64,000 bases of DNA, taken from the NCBI GenBank assembly GCA_016718205.1, contig JADKEB010000001.1, forward strand, positions 124,001 to 188,000. Reading direction: 5' to 3'. Of the stretch, positions 1 to 10,000 are shown one piece after another. A model generated the notes under the pieces. The model was not told the origin of the DNA. It made no database searches and was given only the letters and a program-made list of their open reading frames with translations. Origin of the DNA: Saprospiraceae bacterium (lineage in GTDB: Bacteria > Bacteroidota > Bacteroidia > Chitinophagales > Saprospiraceae). A program made the position numbers and the translations under genes. The first letter of the stretch is position 1; each line of letters starts with the position of its first letter.

Positions 1-100
1 TGAACAAAACGAGGCGTTTATTTTGAAGTCAGGTTCATAAGATATTGATTATAAAGCAATAAAAATTTAAACATACTCTTAGCTCACAGGTAATTACCAA

Positions 101-267
101 TAAGAGTATGTTTAAAATTTATCCTTTAGCAATAAAATGTTTTATTTTGGCTACAAATTCGTTAAATTTTTCGTCGAATTGCCCACATTCGACTGCAAAA
201 TTTGCCTCTTTTCGCTCAAAATAACTCCATTTTATTATCCAAAAACAAAATTTAAACATACTCTAAG
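101..267. mobile_element. Short MITE-like element with terminal inverted repeats
   Basis: The left end reads TAAGAGTATGTTTAAA (101-116) and the right end TTTAAACATACTCTAAG (251-267), so the ends are inverted copies of each other. The AT-rich interior of about 135 bp has no open frame. The ends match the longer elements near 12.8 and 32.0 kb, but the interior differs. A non-autonomous element mobilised in trans is the likely explanation; no transposase is present in the window. Confidence 0.5.
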
Positions 268-791
268 TTTTGGGTTCAAATTTTAGAGTCACAATAAGTT
301 TGTTTGAGAAAAATCGAATATTGATCAAATCAATACTCCAACATATTCCAACTAATAAATCGGATCTGTTGAAATAGGGTTTGTAATGATAAAAGTTTAA
401 ACATGAATCCACTTTGAATAGTCTTTTAGAAGAGAAATAGAAAAATATTTATTTCTACTACCTTGATAATCAAATGATTCCCTTTAGGCCTGCCTGCCGA
501 TTAGGCATGGGGAAGGGTGAAAAACGTTTGATTATCATTAAATATTTGTTTTCGGGGAAGACTCAAACATACTCTAAATGTCTATCATATTTTACTAAAT
601 GTCATTATTACCTAAAAATCTAAAATGATAATCCCATGCCTGCCTAAGACGGCAGTCAGGCAGGTATTACGACCTCCAAATACTATATTCTGACCTATGA
701 AACAACATGACCATGCCGTCAGGTGTGCTGACGGTTCCTTCACTAAATTGAGCTACCTCTCAATTTTGCTGTCGCACCGTTCAGTCATGCA

Positions 792-847
792 CCATACTGT
801 GTGCAGCTATGCTGCAGCGGTACTACAGCGAAAGCTGCACACAGTAT
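792..847. repeat. 16-bp perfect stem hairpin
   Basis: The arms CATACTGTGTGCAGCT (792-807) and AGCTGCACACAGTATG (832-847) are exactly complementary across a 24-nt loop that itself contains a smaller palindrome. No T-run follows, so it does not look like an intrinsic terminator. It belongs to a run of three hairpins and resembles the hairpin modules inside the MITE-like elements. Confidence 0.6.
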
Positions 848-944
848 GATTTGTCGCTAAAAGTGCTGATTTTACCTGCCTCGCCTGCTGCTTAGGCAGG
901 CAGGTTATATTTGAAGCTCTCACTACGAATCTCATTTTAGATAT

Positions 945-1625
945 TTAGGTATTATCTAACTGAGAGAGTTTATTGGCCATATTCTTTTTTAATTCAGATT
1001 GTAGTTGATCAAATTGATCACTTCTGTAGTGGTCTATATTCGAATGCTCTGTGATATGATATATGTTGTCGCTGACATCTGTGATAGTTGACAATATGTG
1101 AGATGAGAGAATTATAATTTTCCCGCTTTTATCAGACTTGATGATGTGTTTGATGATTTCATTTCCGTCCAGATCTACACCGTTGTAAGGTTCATCAAGG
1201 ATGATTACAGGCTTATGGAGTGCAAAAAGGGCTGAAAAAGCCAGTTTTTTTCTCATACCGGTGGAGTAATTGTCGACTAGCTCATCAAGTGGCAGATCCA
1301 TAAAGCTGGCATAGTGCCTGGATTTCATTTTTTCATCATCATTTGTTGCCACGATTTCCAGATATTCCCGACCTTTCATGTATGGATAAAAGTATGGTTC
1401 GGTCGGCATAAATGAAATATCAGATGGTTTTAATCTTTGCTCCCTTAGATTTATATCTCCACTTTGCAGAGGATACATCCCTGTCATGATGCGGAATAAT
1501 GTGGTCTTGCCGACTCCGTTTTTTCCAACTATACCAGTGATCTTCCCTTCCTCAAAAGAGAGTCCGATAACGTTGAAAATACTTTTTTTGCCAAATGCAA
1601 ATGATATATTTTTAATTTCAAGCAT
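945..1625 (-). CDS. ABC transporter ATP-binding protein
   Basis: A 226-residue ABC-type ATPase that would power a transporter from the cytoplasmic face. The Walker A motif GKNGVGKT is at residues 34-41, the signature at 121-127 is the variant STGMRKK, Walker B is VIILDEP at 140-146, and the switch histidine is near 176. The single domain is of the size seen in ABC-2-type exporters. The start overlaps the end of the upstream membrane protein by 8 bp on the same strand, which indicates translational coupling, so the two probably form one transporter. The substrate cannot be told from sequence. Family assignment is secure; function beyond ATP-driven transport is not. Confidence 0.9.
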   Translation of the reverse strand: MLEIKNISFAFGKKSIFNVIGLSFEEGKITGIVGKNGVGKTTLFRIMTGMYPLQSGDINLREQRLKPSDISFMPTEPYFYPYMKGREYLEIVATNDDEKMKSRHYASFMDLPLDELVDNYSTGMRKKLAFSALFALHKPVIILDEPYNGVDLDGNEIIKHIIKSDKSGKIIILSSHILSTITDVSDNIYHITEHSNIDHYRSDQFDQLQSELKKNMANKLSQLDNT

Positions 1626-2565
1626 ATAATGATTGCAGGTTGGACTTGGCTCTGAAATACTTTATCATACTGTACGCTATTGTAATTATTACACATCCTG
1701 GGATGATCATCAGCATTGTCAGCAATCCGCTGGTATTCTGCCCAAACCCTGAAGAATATATGGGTGTGTAACCCGCATATTTTATAGATATATTCATAAA
1801 AATAGCCGTCATAAGACATATAATACAATACAATATAATCCAAATCATATCAAAATGGAATATTAATGATGTCAATGACTGCAGCCCCACAAATAAGAGA
1901 AAGATGTAAATGTATGAAAGCACTTTGTCTTGCAAAAAATCTTGTCGCCAGTGTAGCATTTCTCTGCTCTCATATGGTCTGAACATCTCAGGCAGTACCA
2001 TTAATATAACAAATATCCAAAATATATAAAAGCCTATATGAAAAGAAGATACAAAACCTAACAGCCACATTATTATCCAAAAGACACCACCTGACTCTGC
2101 ATAAAATTTATATTCAAAGTACTTTACCTTGATAATTGACAAAGTCATTTTGCTCGTTCCGGTATTTGCAGGCTTGATCGATGGTGAAATGATACTGATC
2201 AATATACATGTTGAAATGATAAGGAATACATGGGCATACTGACCGATAAGCCCTTGAAAAATGATGATCGGTAAAGTCAGAATTAAATACTCTATCATTA
2301 CATACAACTGGGTATGCCTTCGATTTGGAAAAATTGACATTAAAAATAGTTTGTCTTTTCTGATGTAATCCATCGAGAATAATATTATCCCGCTAAAAAT
2401 AACAGAATATATACTATCGAAACTTAAGATACTATTGAGAGCTGGAAAAAATATGCCAATACAAACAAACAAAAAAACCAATCCCAATCCCCAACCTACA
2501 GTCTTCAAAAGTCTCAAAAACTGTCTGACACGAAGTGTAAGAAGGCTGATTAATTTATGTCTCAT
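1618..2565 (-). CDS. Multi-pass membrane protein, probable ABC permease
   Basis: A 315-residue, very hydrophobic protein with an Arg-rich N-terminus and roughly eight membrane segments (for example near residues 27-47, 53-66, 90-125, 160-195, 215-260 and 280-300). I do not recognise a specific family from motifs. The 8-bp overlap with the downstream ABC ATPase gene on the same strand makes it the likely permease half of an ABC exporter. No signal peptide or periplasmic domain is evident. Role is inferred from context. Confidence 0.7.
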   Translation of the reverse strand: MRHKLISLLTLRVRQFLRLLKTVGWGLGLVFLFVCIGIFFPALNSILSFDSIYSVIFSGIILFSMDYIRKDKLFLMSIFPNRRHTQLYVMIEYLILTLPIIIFQGLIGQYAHVFLIISTCILISIISPSIKPANTGTSKMTLSIIKVKYFEYKFYAESGGVFWIIMWLLGFVSSFHIGFYIFWIFVILMVLPEMFRPYESREMLHWRQDFLQDKVLSYIYIFLLFVGLQSLTSLIFHFDMIWIILYCIICLMTAIFMNISIKYAGYTPIYSSGFGQNTSGLLTMLMIIPGCVIITIAYSMIKYFRAKSNLQSLYA

Positions 2566-2615
2566 TTACGAAGTACTAATTAAGAGTCTATTTTTTTAAA
2601 TATTTTGGTTGAAGA

Positions 2616-3380
2616 TCATATAGGTGCAATGCTCTGAGACTTGATCCAACCTGTGTCGCCAAATGGAGAAATCACTTGCATCCACTGACCTAAATTGTCT
2701 TTTTTGCGTACCTTACTACCTGGCGGCAGTGGTGATATTTCAGGGCTAAGGTCATCAGGTCCTGCTTTCAATTTTGCATCCGGGAGTATGACGATGTACT
2801 GACCATTATCAAATATCGTTTTGTATCTGCTATACGCAGCCACGGTAAAGATTATAAAAAATGTAAAAGCACCTGCTACGATATATTTCCTGTATAGACG
2901 GATTATTGGTAAGTTTATGTCAAACAAAATAAACAATCCGGCTCCTGCAAGCATCACAAATGACAAGATAGCCCAAGTGTCAGGCAGCCATAAGCCTGAA
3001 AAAAATCTCCACCACGACACAAAGAAAAAATCACCTGATAATTCATCAAGTTCAGGATTGCGTTTTATGATATTACTTAATTCGGTTTTAAGTGTTTCAT
3101 CATTTGGCTTGATTTTCAACGCTTTCTCATAATAAAGAATAGCTTGAGCATCATTTCTTAATTGAGAGTGAGTCCTTGCCGTATTGGTATATAGACCTGC
3201 ACCGCCTAATCCAAAATTTTCTGTTTTTTTATAATCTTCAAGGGCTTTTTGGTACAATCCTTTTTTGAACGCATCATTACCGGCAATAAGATGATCTTTT
3301 TGACCAATGCCGGTATTAATACTAAACATCCCGACTATCAATACCAATGCAATGTGAAAAATCTTCAATTTTGAAATCAT
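2616..3380 (-). CDS. TPR and SH3-like domain membrane protein (BatE-like)
   Basis: From the ATG at 3380 the product is about 254 residues and begins with a clear signal peptide or membrane anchor ending near the sequence GIGQ. An upstream in-frame ATG at 3419 would put 13 residues before that signal and is less likely. TPR-like helices follow (a segment with YQKALEDYKK and another with AILYYEKALKIKPND), then two membrane segments, then a C-terminal SH3-like domain with the sequence LGQWMQVISPFGDTGWIK. This order matches BatE of the Bat aerotolerance operons of Bacteroidota, but no batA-D genes are next to it. It may act as an envelope scaffold; the exact role is unknown. Confidence 0.75.
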   Translation of the reverse strand: MISKLKIFHIALVLIVGMFSINTGIGQKDHLIAGNDAFKKGLYQKALEDYKKTENFGLGGAGLYTNTARTHSQLRNDAQAILYYEKALKIKPNDETLKTELSNIIKRNPELDELSGDFFFVSWWRFFSGLWLPDTWAILSFVMLAGAGLFILFDINLPIIRLYRKYIVAGAFTFFIIFTVAAYSRYKTIFDNGQYIVILPDAKLKAGPDDLSPEISPLPPGSKVRKKDNLGQWMQVISPFGDTGWIKSQSIAPI

Positions 3381-3762
3381 AAATACCAAATTGTTGATTC
3401 TAAAACGGTTTTTGGCCAATTATTGTTCTGAAAAAGTGTATCTGAAAATGATGAATTGGCCCAAATTTCCTGAGAACAAAAGAAAGGTTGCGAATTAAAC
3501 TGCGCGACATTTTTACATATTGATGCACCCCAACATTTTAAATACCACATCTGCATGGAGAGAAGATCAGCAAGCAAGGTCATAAAAGATCTATATGTTT
3601 TCTCTGAATCCTTCTTTCCTTCATTAGAACCGGTCACCCGATGGGGTATATCCAACTTTACATCATTTACAGCAATTTCACTTTCTATAAAATTGGAAAA
3701 ACTATACCTTTTGGCTATTTGTATAGTAAAATTGAAATCTTCGTATTTGCTTAATAATCAAT
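3377..3762 (-). pseudogene. Open frame without a good start, possible gene remnant
   Basis: Immediately upstream of the BatE-like gene the same strand stays open from a TGA near 3762 to a TGA at 3377-3379, which overlaps the BatE-like ATG in an ATGA arrangement. The first part of the translation looks protein-like (it contains FTIQIAKRYSF and KLDIPHRVTGSNEGKKD), but the only ATG is far into the frame. I recognise no family. It could be the C-terminal remnant of an upstream operon gene, or chance. Confidence 0.22.
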
Positions 3763-3769
3763 CCAATAT

Positions 3770-4007
3770 GCATTATCACTAAATATCAACAATATAATAT
3801 ACATTAATTATTTATGTGATACGTAAAATATTTTAAAACAATGTGTTATGAATCTTAGTGTTAAAAAGTTGAAAATTATAACTAAGTAATTATGAGTAAC
3901 TTACACTGATCTGGTTATATTTGATATATTCTTTTTTTTTAATGTTTGGCATAGATTTTGTTTATTTTACTAAAAGTTGAATGTTCCCAAAGCTAAATAC
4001 AGTCATA
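3770..4007 (+). promoter_or_regulatory. AT-rich leader and probable promoter of the giant adhesin gene
   Basis: This very AT-rich stretch contains TTTG at about 3946 and a near-match to the Bacteroidota -7 box (TAGATTTTG, one base longer than TAnnTTTG) about 30 bp before the first possible ATG. No Shine-Dalgarno-like purine run is seen. The transcription start is therefore only a suggestion. Confidence 0.3.
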
Positions 4008-7000
4008 ATGAACTTTAGAATTACGCTCGAAAACAATTTTTTTTGCACAATTTTTTTTATTTTCTTTGTATTCACTACCGGTTTTGCCCAAGGTGCAGAT
4101 TGCAATTGCAATCCTGATATGAAATTCCTTCTGGAAGATTGTGTCCGGCAGTCCAGTGAGACTGAATTAGGCTATTACATCTATTCCAAACCCATTGCCT
4201 CCGGATCAGGTGTCAAATGGGTTAAAGTATTTGAAGATGGGAAGTTAGTCGCGGACAAACAAGTGTTTTTTAATGCTGAAGGTTTTTTCAGTGATGCTAT
4301 CAGTATTGTGCCAACAAAAGATGCAGTATACCACTTAGAGTTTCATTGTGACAAGGGCATCTGCTACACTTCTGTTTCACATAAACTAAGAACCATACCA
4401 AAATACGAAATCCTGACAAAAGATATCAGTTGTCACGGCAAGATTGATGGTGAGACCAAGTTGATGCCTGAGTCTCTGATAGGCATGGATCTGGTATGGG
4501 CGTCCGGGGAAAAGAAGAATTTTGTTTCTGGTATGCATTATGGTGACTATCATGTTACTGTAGAAAATTCAAATGGATGTAAAGAAATCAAAAAATTTTA
4601 TATAAAAGAGCCAGGACCACTTAGTATCGAGCCCAAATTTTTGTCGTTTGTTGAAGATGATAAGCTTTTCCATTGTATTAAAGCGGAAGTAAAGGGTGGG
4701 AGAGCATCTTACCTATATGATTGGGATGATAACGGACTAGGTCTCTGGGAAGATAAAAGTCATATCATTTGCTCAGTTGATGGTAAACATAAGTTGAATG
4801 TGATGGATCAGAATGGATGCGTCATCAGCAAAGAATTAAAATTTGAAAAGACAATACCTAAAAATTGGAAAGTTAATGATGTGACGATCCAAGCCGAAAG
4901 TGAAATCGAAGATGGTAAGTATACTTATGATCTTACAAAGGCCTTGGATATTGCTTTTGGTGATATGGATGGAGACGGATTGGATGGAAGTGTATTTGGG
5001 GTGGAATATCCTAAAGAATCTTTTGAAAGCTATAAAAGCAATGAAATAGAAGTTATAAATGTTTCAATAAACAGTTCAATTGGTACAAAAATAGCTGCAA
5101 TTACATTACTTCCATTCGCAGGCACTGTTGATTTTGATATCAACTCGGGCTGCTTTAATGACACTATGCCTAAACCACTGATACCGTTTTATTGGAACTT
5201 GACATCATTTCCAGCCACTAAAATATATTTACCAGAGAATGGTACTTGGTTGGTTTATGATAAAAAAGATATGGGGAGTCCAAGATCAGACCTTAGCTCA
5301 CAACTTTTAACTGTAGTTAACGGCAAAATGAGTTGGAGGCCAAACTTCAGATTTACTGAATATGATGTTTTTTATACTCAGGCAGGTAATACAAGATCAG
5401 GGGTACTCTCTGTTCATAACACTACAGTCAATATAACTACAGATATTAGTTCCATTTGTAAAAATGGCACTTTATTCACAATTGTTGTATCTCCTATTCC
5501 CAATGTGAATACAAGATTTACCATAAATGAATCATCAACTCATCCAGCTATACTTGGGTTGGACGGTAGTACATATTTCTTAGACCCAAAACAAATAGAT
5601 TTAGGCAATTCGTCTTTTAAATATAGCAGCGGAGTGCAGTTTACACCTAATCTTACTTGTTATGATAGTGCTACAGTAAATATTAATATCTTACCATTCC
5701 CAACGATCCTACTGGCTACAGACTCCTTGGAAGTATGTTTTGGAGATACCGTTCGGCTACAGAGTAATGTAACTCCATCTGTCGGGAGCACAGTATCGAG
5801 CTACCTATGGTCCCGACAAAGGGCTGACAATAACCAAATAGAACCATTGTCATCCACTTCTGGTGCTCAGGATGTTATTGACATCAATGTTGCCGGTAGG
5901 TATATAGTGAAGGTGACCCAGAGTAATGGGTGTATGGCTTCAGACACGGCCAATTTATCTCTATCCTACAGACCAGTCATTGATGCATCAGTAGGAAGTA
6001 GTGCCACATGTTTTGGAGGCACCATAGCTGGTATCATCAATGTCACTTCTCCGGATACTGTTGGATACAGTTACCAATGGCATCATGAAGGCTCTATGGA
6101 AACTTTGATAGGAAGGGTTCAGGCAGCATTGAGTGCGGGAAGATATTTCATATCCGTCACCACACCACCTACGCCAAAAAACGCAAAGGCATGTGTGATC
6201 AAAGATACATTGACAATTCCTACTTTTCCGAAGATAGATATAGTTTGTTCTCCATCGGATACTTTTGTCCAGTGTTTTGGTGCAAAGAATGTCAACAGGA
6301 CCATAAAAACAGGAGGACCAAGTGCTCCATATACATTTTTACTTTACCGAAACGGGAGTTCAGTTTCAGGCGATGAAGAATATCAGCTTGACTCCTTATT
6401 TACCAATTTGGGTGTGGGCGCTTACACTGCTTACGTGAAGGACAACCATGGGTGTATAGATTCTTGTTCGTTCAACATCACACAACCAGATAGTATGTAT
6501 TGTCACATAGACCCTCCAACCCCTCCGACATGTCATGGAGGTGGTAATGGTAGTATGCGTATCACTGCCGTAGGAGGTCCTCGTACAATTAAGATGTTTT
6601 CATTTACGTGGAGCCACAATGGAGGTACCCCCACTTCAGTCAATCAGCCGGACTCAGTCTTGGTTATAAATACCTTACGTGCCGGAACATATATCATTAC
6701 TGTCACAGACAGAAACAATTGTACCAGCACTTGTCAGGCAAATATCACTGAACCTGCACAACTGAATATCAATGTTATACCCAATGCAGATACCGTATGT
6801 CTTGAACAAAATCTAATCCTCCATTCAAATATTACTGGCGGTACCAATCCGCTTTCATATCGTTGGAAGCTCCTGGATACACTGCAGACATCGGCCAGGG
6901 ATACCAATCTTTTGTTTTCTGACAGAGACTCGACCATACTGTCTGCCTGGTGTCTGAAACCTGGAAACCTAAGAGTACAACTGATAGTCAATGACCGTAA

Positions 7001-10000
7001 TGGATGTCCTGATACTGCATATTCCAATATTTACCTGCGTCCATGCTTCGACCTTGCCATCAGAAAAACCCTGAAAAACCCCAATCAGTTGTATTACCCC
7101 GGAGATCTGGTGGCGTACAACATCGAAGTATTTAATCAAGGAGAGATAGACGCGATCGATGTAATCATACGGGATAGCTTAGATAGTAATCTTAGTTATA
7201 CACTGGCTACCAACACGATTTCCCTGACAGGAAACCCTACTACGTGGGACTCAGTCAACGCCCGTGTTATGACCACTGTTATTCCATCCTTGCCTTCGGG
7301 ACAAAAGGATACTCTGGTAGTATTTTTGCGGATAGCTGACAATCCTTCCTCCCCGATCATGCGCAATAATGCGTGGATTTCGTCCACAAAGAGCAGGGTA
7401 AACGGAAGGACTAAAGAAGATCCAATAGATGAAGATAAACTCCCACCCGGTACTCCACCTGGTTTTCCGCCAAATGATCCTCCGAATGAAAGACAGCATG
7501 ATATCTGTGACGAATCAAATCCCATATATTTTCCTGAGGAGGATGGAAATCCGGATTTAATTCCCGTGAATCCACCATGTGATAAAGACAATCCTGATGA
7601 CGAAGATACATTTGATTATGAGTATGTGTCTATCTGTCAACTCTCCGGTGTCAACAAGATAATGACTCAATGTGTAAGCGGTGCAATTGCACAAAACGGA
7701 CTTAGGGTCAATACTCCGGCTTTTATGCAAAATTTTGTACCCAACAACCCTAAAGTAGTGGCATTATCAGTACATTCGTCTATGGAAGATGCACGAAATG
7801 GAATCAATCCTTTAGATACTGTCAAAGTGATGCCGACATCAAGTCCTGTGTCAACATGCCGGTTTAAAAAGATCATAGTTTGTAATGAAAATAATGGTCT
7901 TGGTAATGACAAAATTACATGTACAGAAGAGTGCCCTTCATCAGATACAAGTGTGAAGTCACTTGAGGTAAATGTAGGATCCAATCTGGCACTCTTTGCC
8001 AGAATAATGGATGATTCCACAAAATGCCTGGGAATCTCCACGGTACATCTGGACTTGACTCCGCAGCCTCAGCTATCATCTGTTCCTTCTGATATCACTG
8101 TGTCAAATGGTGCTGATAATATATGCCTCGACATACAAGTAAATGCCAACCTATCTACCAATCCTGTCATCCAGTGGCAAAAACGAAACAACAATGGTAC
8201 ATGGGAAGACATTGCTGGTGCTACGACATCAAGCCTTTGTTTTGATGAAGTGACCAATGCTCTCCACAGGACTCAATATCGGGCAAATATTAAGCATGCA
8301 ACTGATGTGAACAATGTTTGTCTTCAGTCATCTGCCGCAGCAGCTATCATCCTCGAAGGAGAATGCGAAGAAGTCTGTAATGAAAAAATCAATGTGAGCT
8401 TGGGCAATGATTGTAATGTGACATTGGAGCCATTTATGGTTTTGGCCTGCGAATTTGATGACCCTCGATATATATTGAAGATCACAGATAAAGATGGAAA
8501 AGTGATCAGCAACCCTATAGGTAGTAATTATGTAGGACAGGAATTGACTGTTCAAGCTATCAATACTGTCAATGGTAATTCATGTTGGGGTAAAGCCTTT
8601 ATTGAAGATAAGCTGCCTCCTGTCATCACCTGTCCTACTGACTATACTGTGAACTGTGCATATTCAGGTTTCAATCCGCCAGTCCCTGTTTTTAAGGATG
8701 CTTGTGATCCTGATGCCAAAATTGAATTGGTCAGTGATATTTTTACAGAATTGGAATGTAACAGGGCTGATGGGTTTATTGCCAGGAGGACATTGACATA
8801 TATTGCAAAAGACAAATACGGAAATGTATCCAGACCATGCACCTTCAGTGTGTGGTATCAAAAAAGAAACATAAGTGCGATAGTATGGCCAGCTAACAGA
8901 TCGTTGACCTGTCGTATAGCACCTTCATTTCCGATTTGGGATACTAATAGTAATGACTATCCTGATGTCAGTGAGACCGGAGTGCCGAGAATTGATGGAT
9001 ACGATATTGCCATTGCCAATAATAATAATACAGTCTTGTCCATTTCTTATTGCAAAGTCAATGTCACATTCAGTGATACTGAGATCAAGCTTTGTGGCAA
9101 TAGCTTCAAAGTCATAAGAACCTGGACAGCATTGGATTGGTGCAATAAGGAAAGTATGCAGCATACCCAGTTAATAGAAGTAAAAGATACACAGGCACCT
9201 GAAGTCACATGCAGATCAAATCATACCTACATCATATATACAGAAAGATCAAAATGTAGTGCTGATTTTCATGTGCCAAAACCTGCGTCCATCCTGGACT
9301 GTAACTCTACAACCTGGACCGTAGCTTACCTCCTGGCAGACAACAATGGGCTTGCACCAGCCAATGGTACGTATATATCTGATAATGTAGTGGCCAATGA
9401 TACCACATTTACAATAAAAGACATGCCATTGGGAAGGACCTGGCTGAGATATGCAGTCAAAGATGCATGTGACAATGTGGCTTACTGCTTTACAGAAGTA
9501 GAAGTAAAGGACAATATAGTACCTACAGCTGTGTGTGATGCATATACAGTAATCAGTCTTGATCGCAATGGCAAAGCCAGACTTTTTGCCAGGACCATTG
9601 ATGATGGAAGCCATGACAACTGTTCTGAAGTAAAATTTGGTATCAGAAGAATGAACAATAGTTGTGGTGTGCCATCTGATGCAGTCCTTGTCACAAATTA
9701 CGAAGGAAATAGTTATTACACATTTGTTGATTTTTGTTGTTCAGATCAAATAAATAATCAACAGATGGTAGAGTTGATAGTGATAGATACATCAGGAAAT
9801 GTTAATACATGCATGACCGACGTTGAAATCCAACAAAAAATTCTTCCTGTTATTACTTGCCCAAGAGATGTTACAGTAGATTGCGAAGCCGGTATAACAC
9901 CAACAGCGTTGAATTCTTTTGCCACTTTCGTAGCCGGATGCCCAGTGTATTATCTTGATCATTCTGATCATATCATCAATGGGACATGTGGTGAAAGGAC

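Larger units (their letters stand above)
1..944. repeat. Hairpin-rich non-coding region with MITE-like ends
   Basis: No convincing gene is visible. The stretch carries copies of the terminal sequence TTTAAACATACTCTTAG: one at 66-82, a facing pair at 101-116 and 251-267 that bounds a 167-bp unit, and degenerate ends near 394-404 and 563-577. Between the degenerate ends lies a long inverted repeat (about 419-563). At 716-734, 746-765 and 792-847 there are three successive perfect hairpins with stems of 7, 7 and 16 bp. CCTGCC/GGCAGG palindromes occur near 490, 640 and 875-905. The same ends recur elsewhere in the window, so this is probably a cluster of mobile repeats. Confidence 0.6.

Noticed and set aside
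7196..7611. Three overlapping minus-strand open frames inside the giant adhesin
   Set aside because: The plus-strand frame is continuous and has clear domains; these are shadow frames in a Pro/Asp-rich linker.
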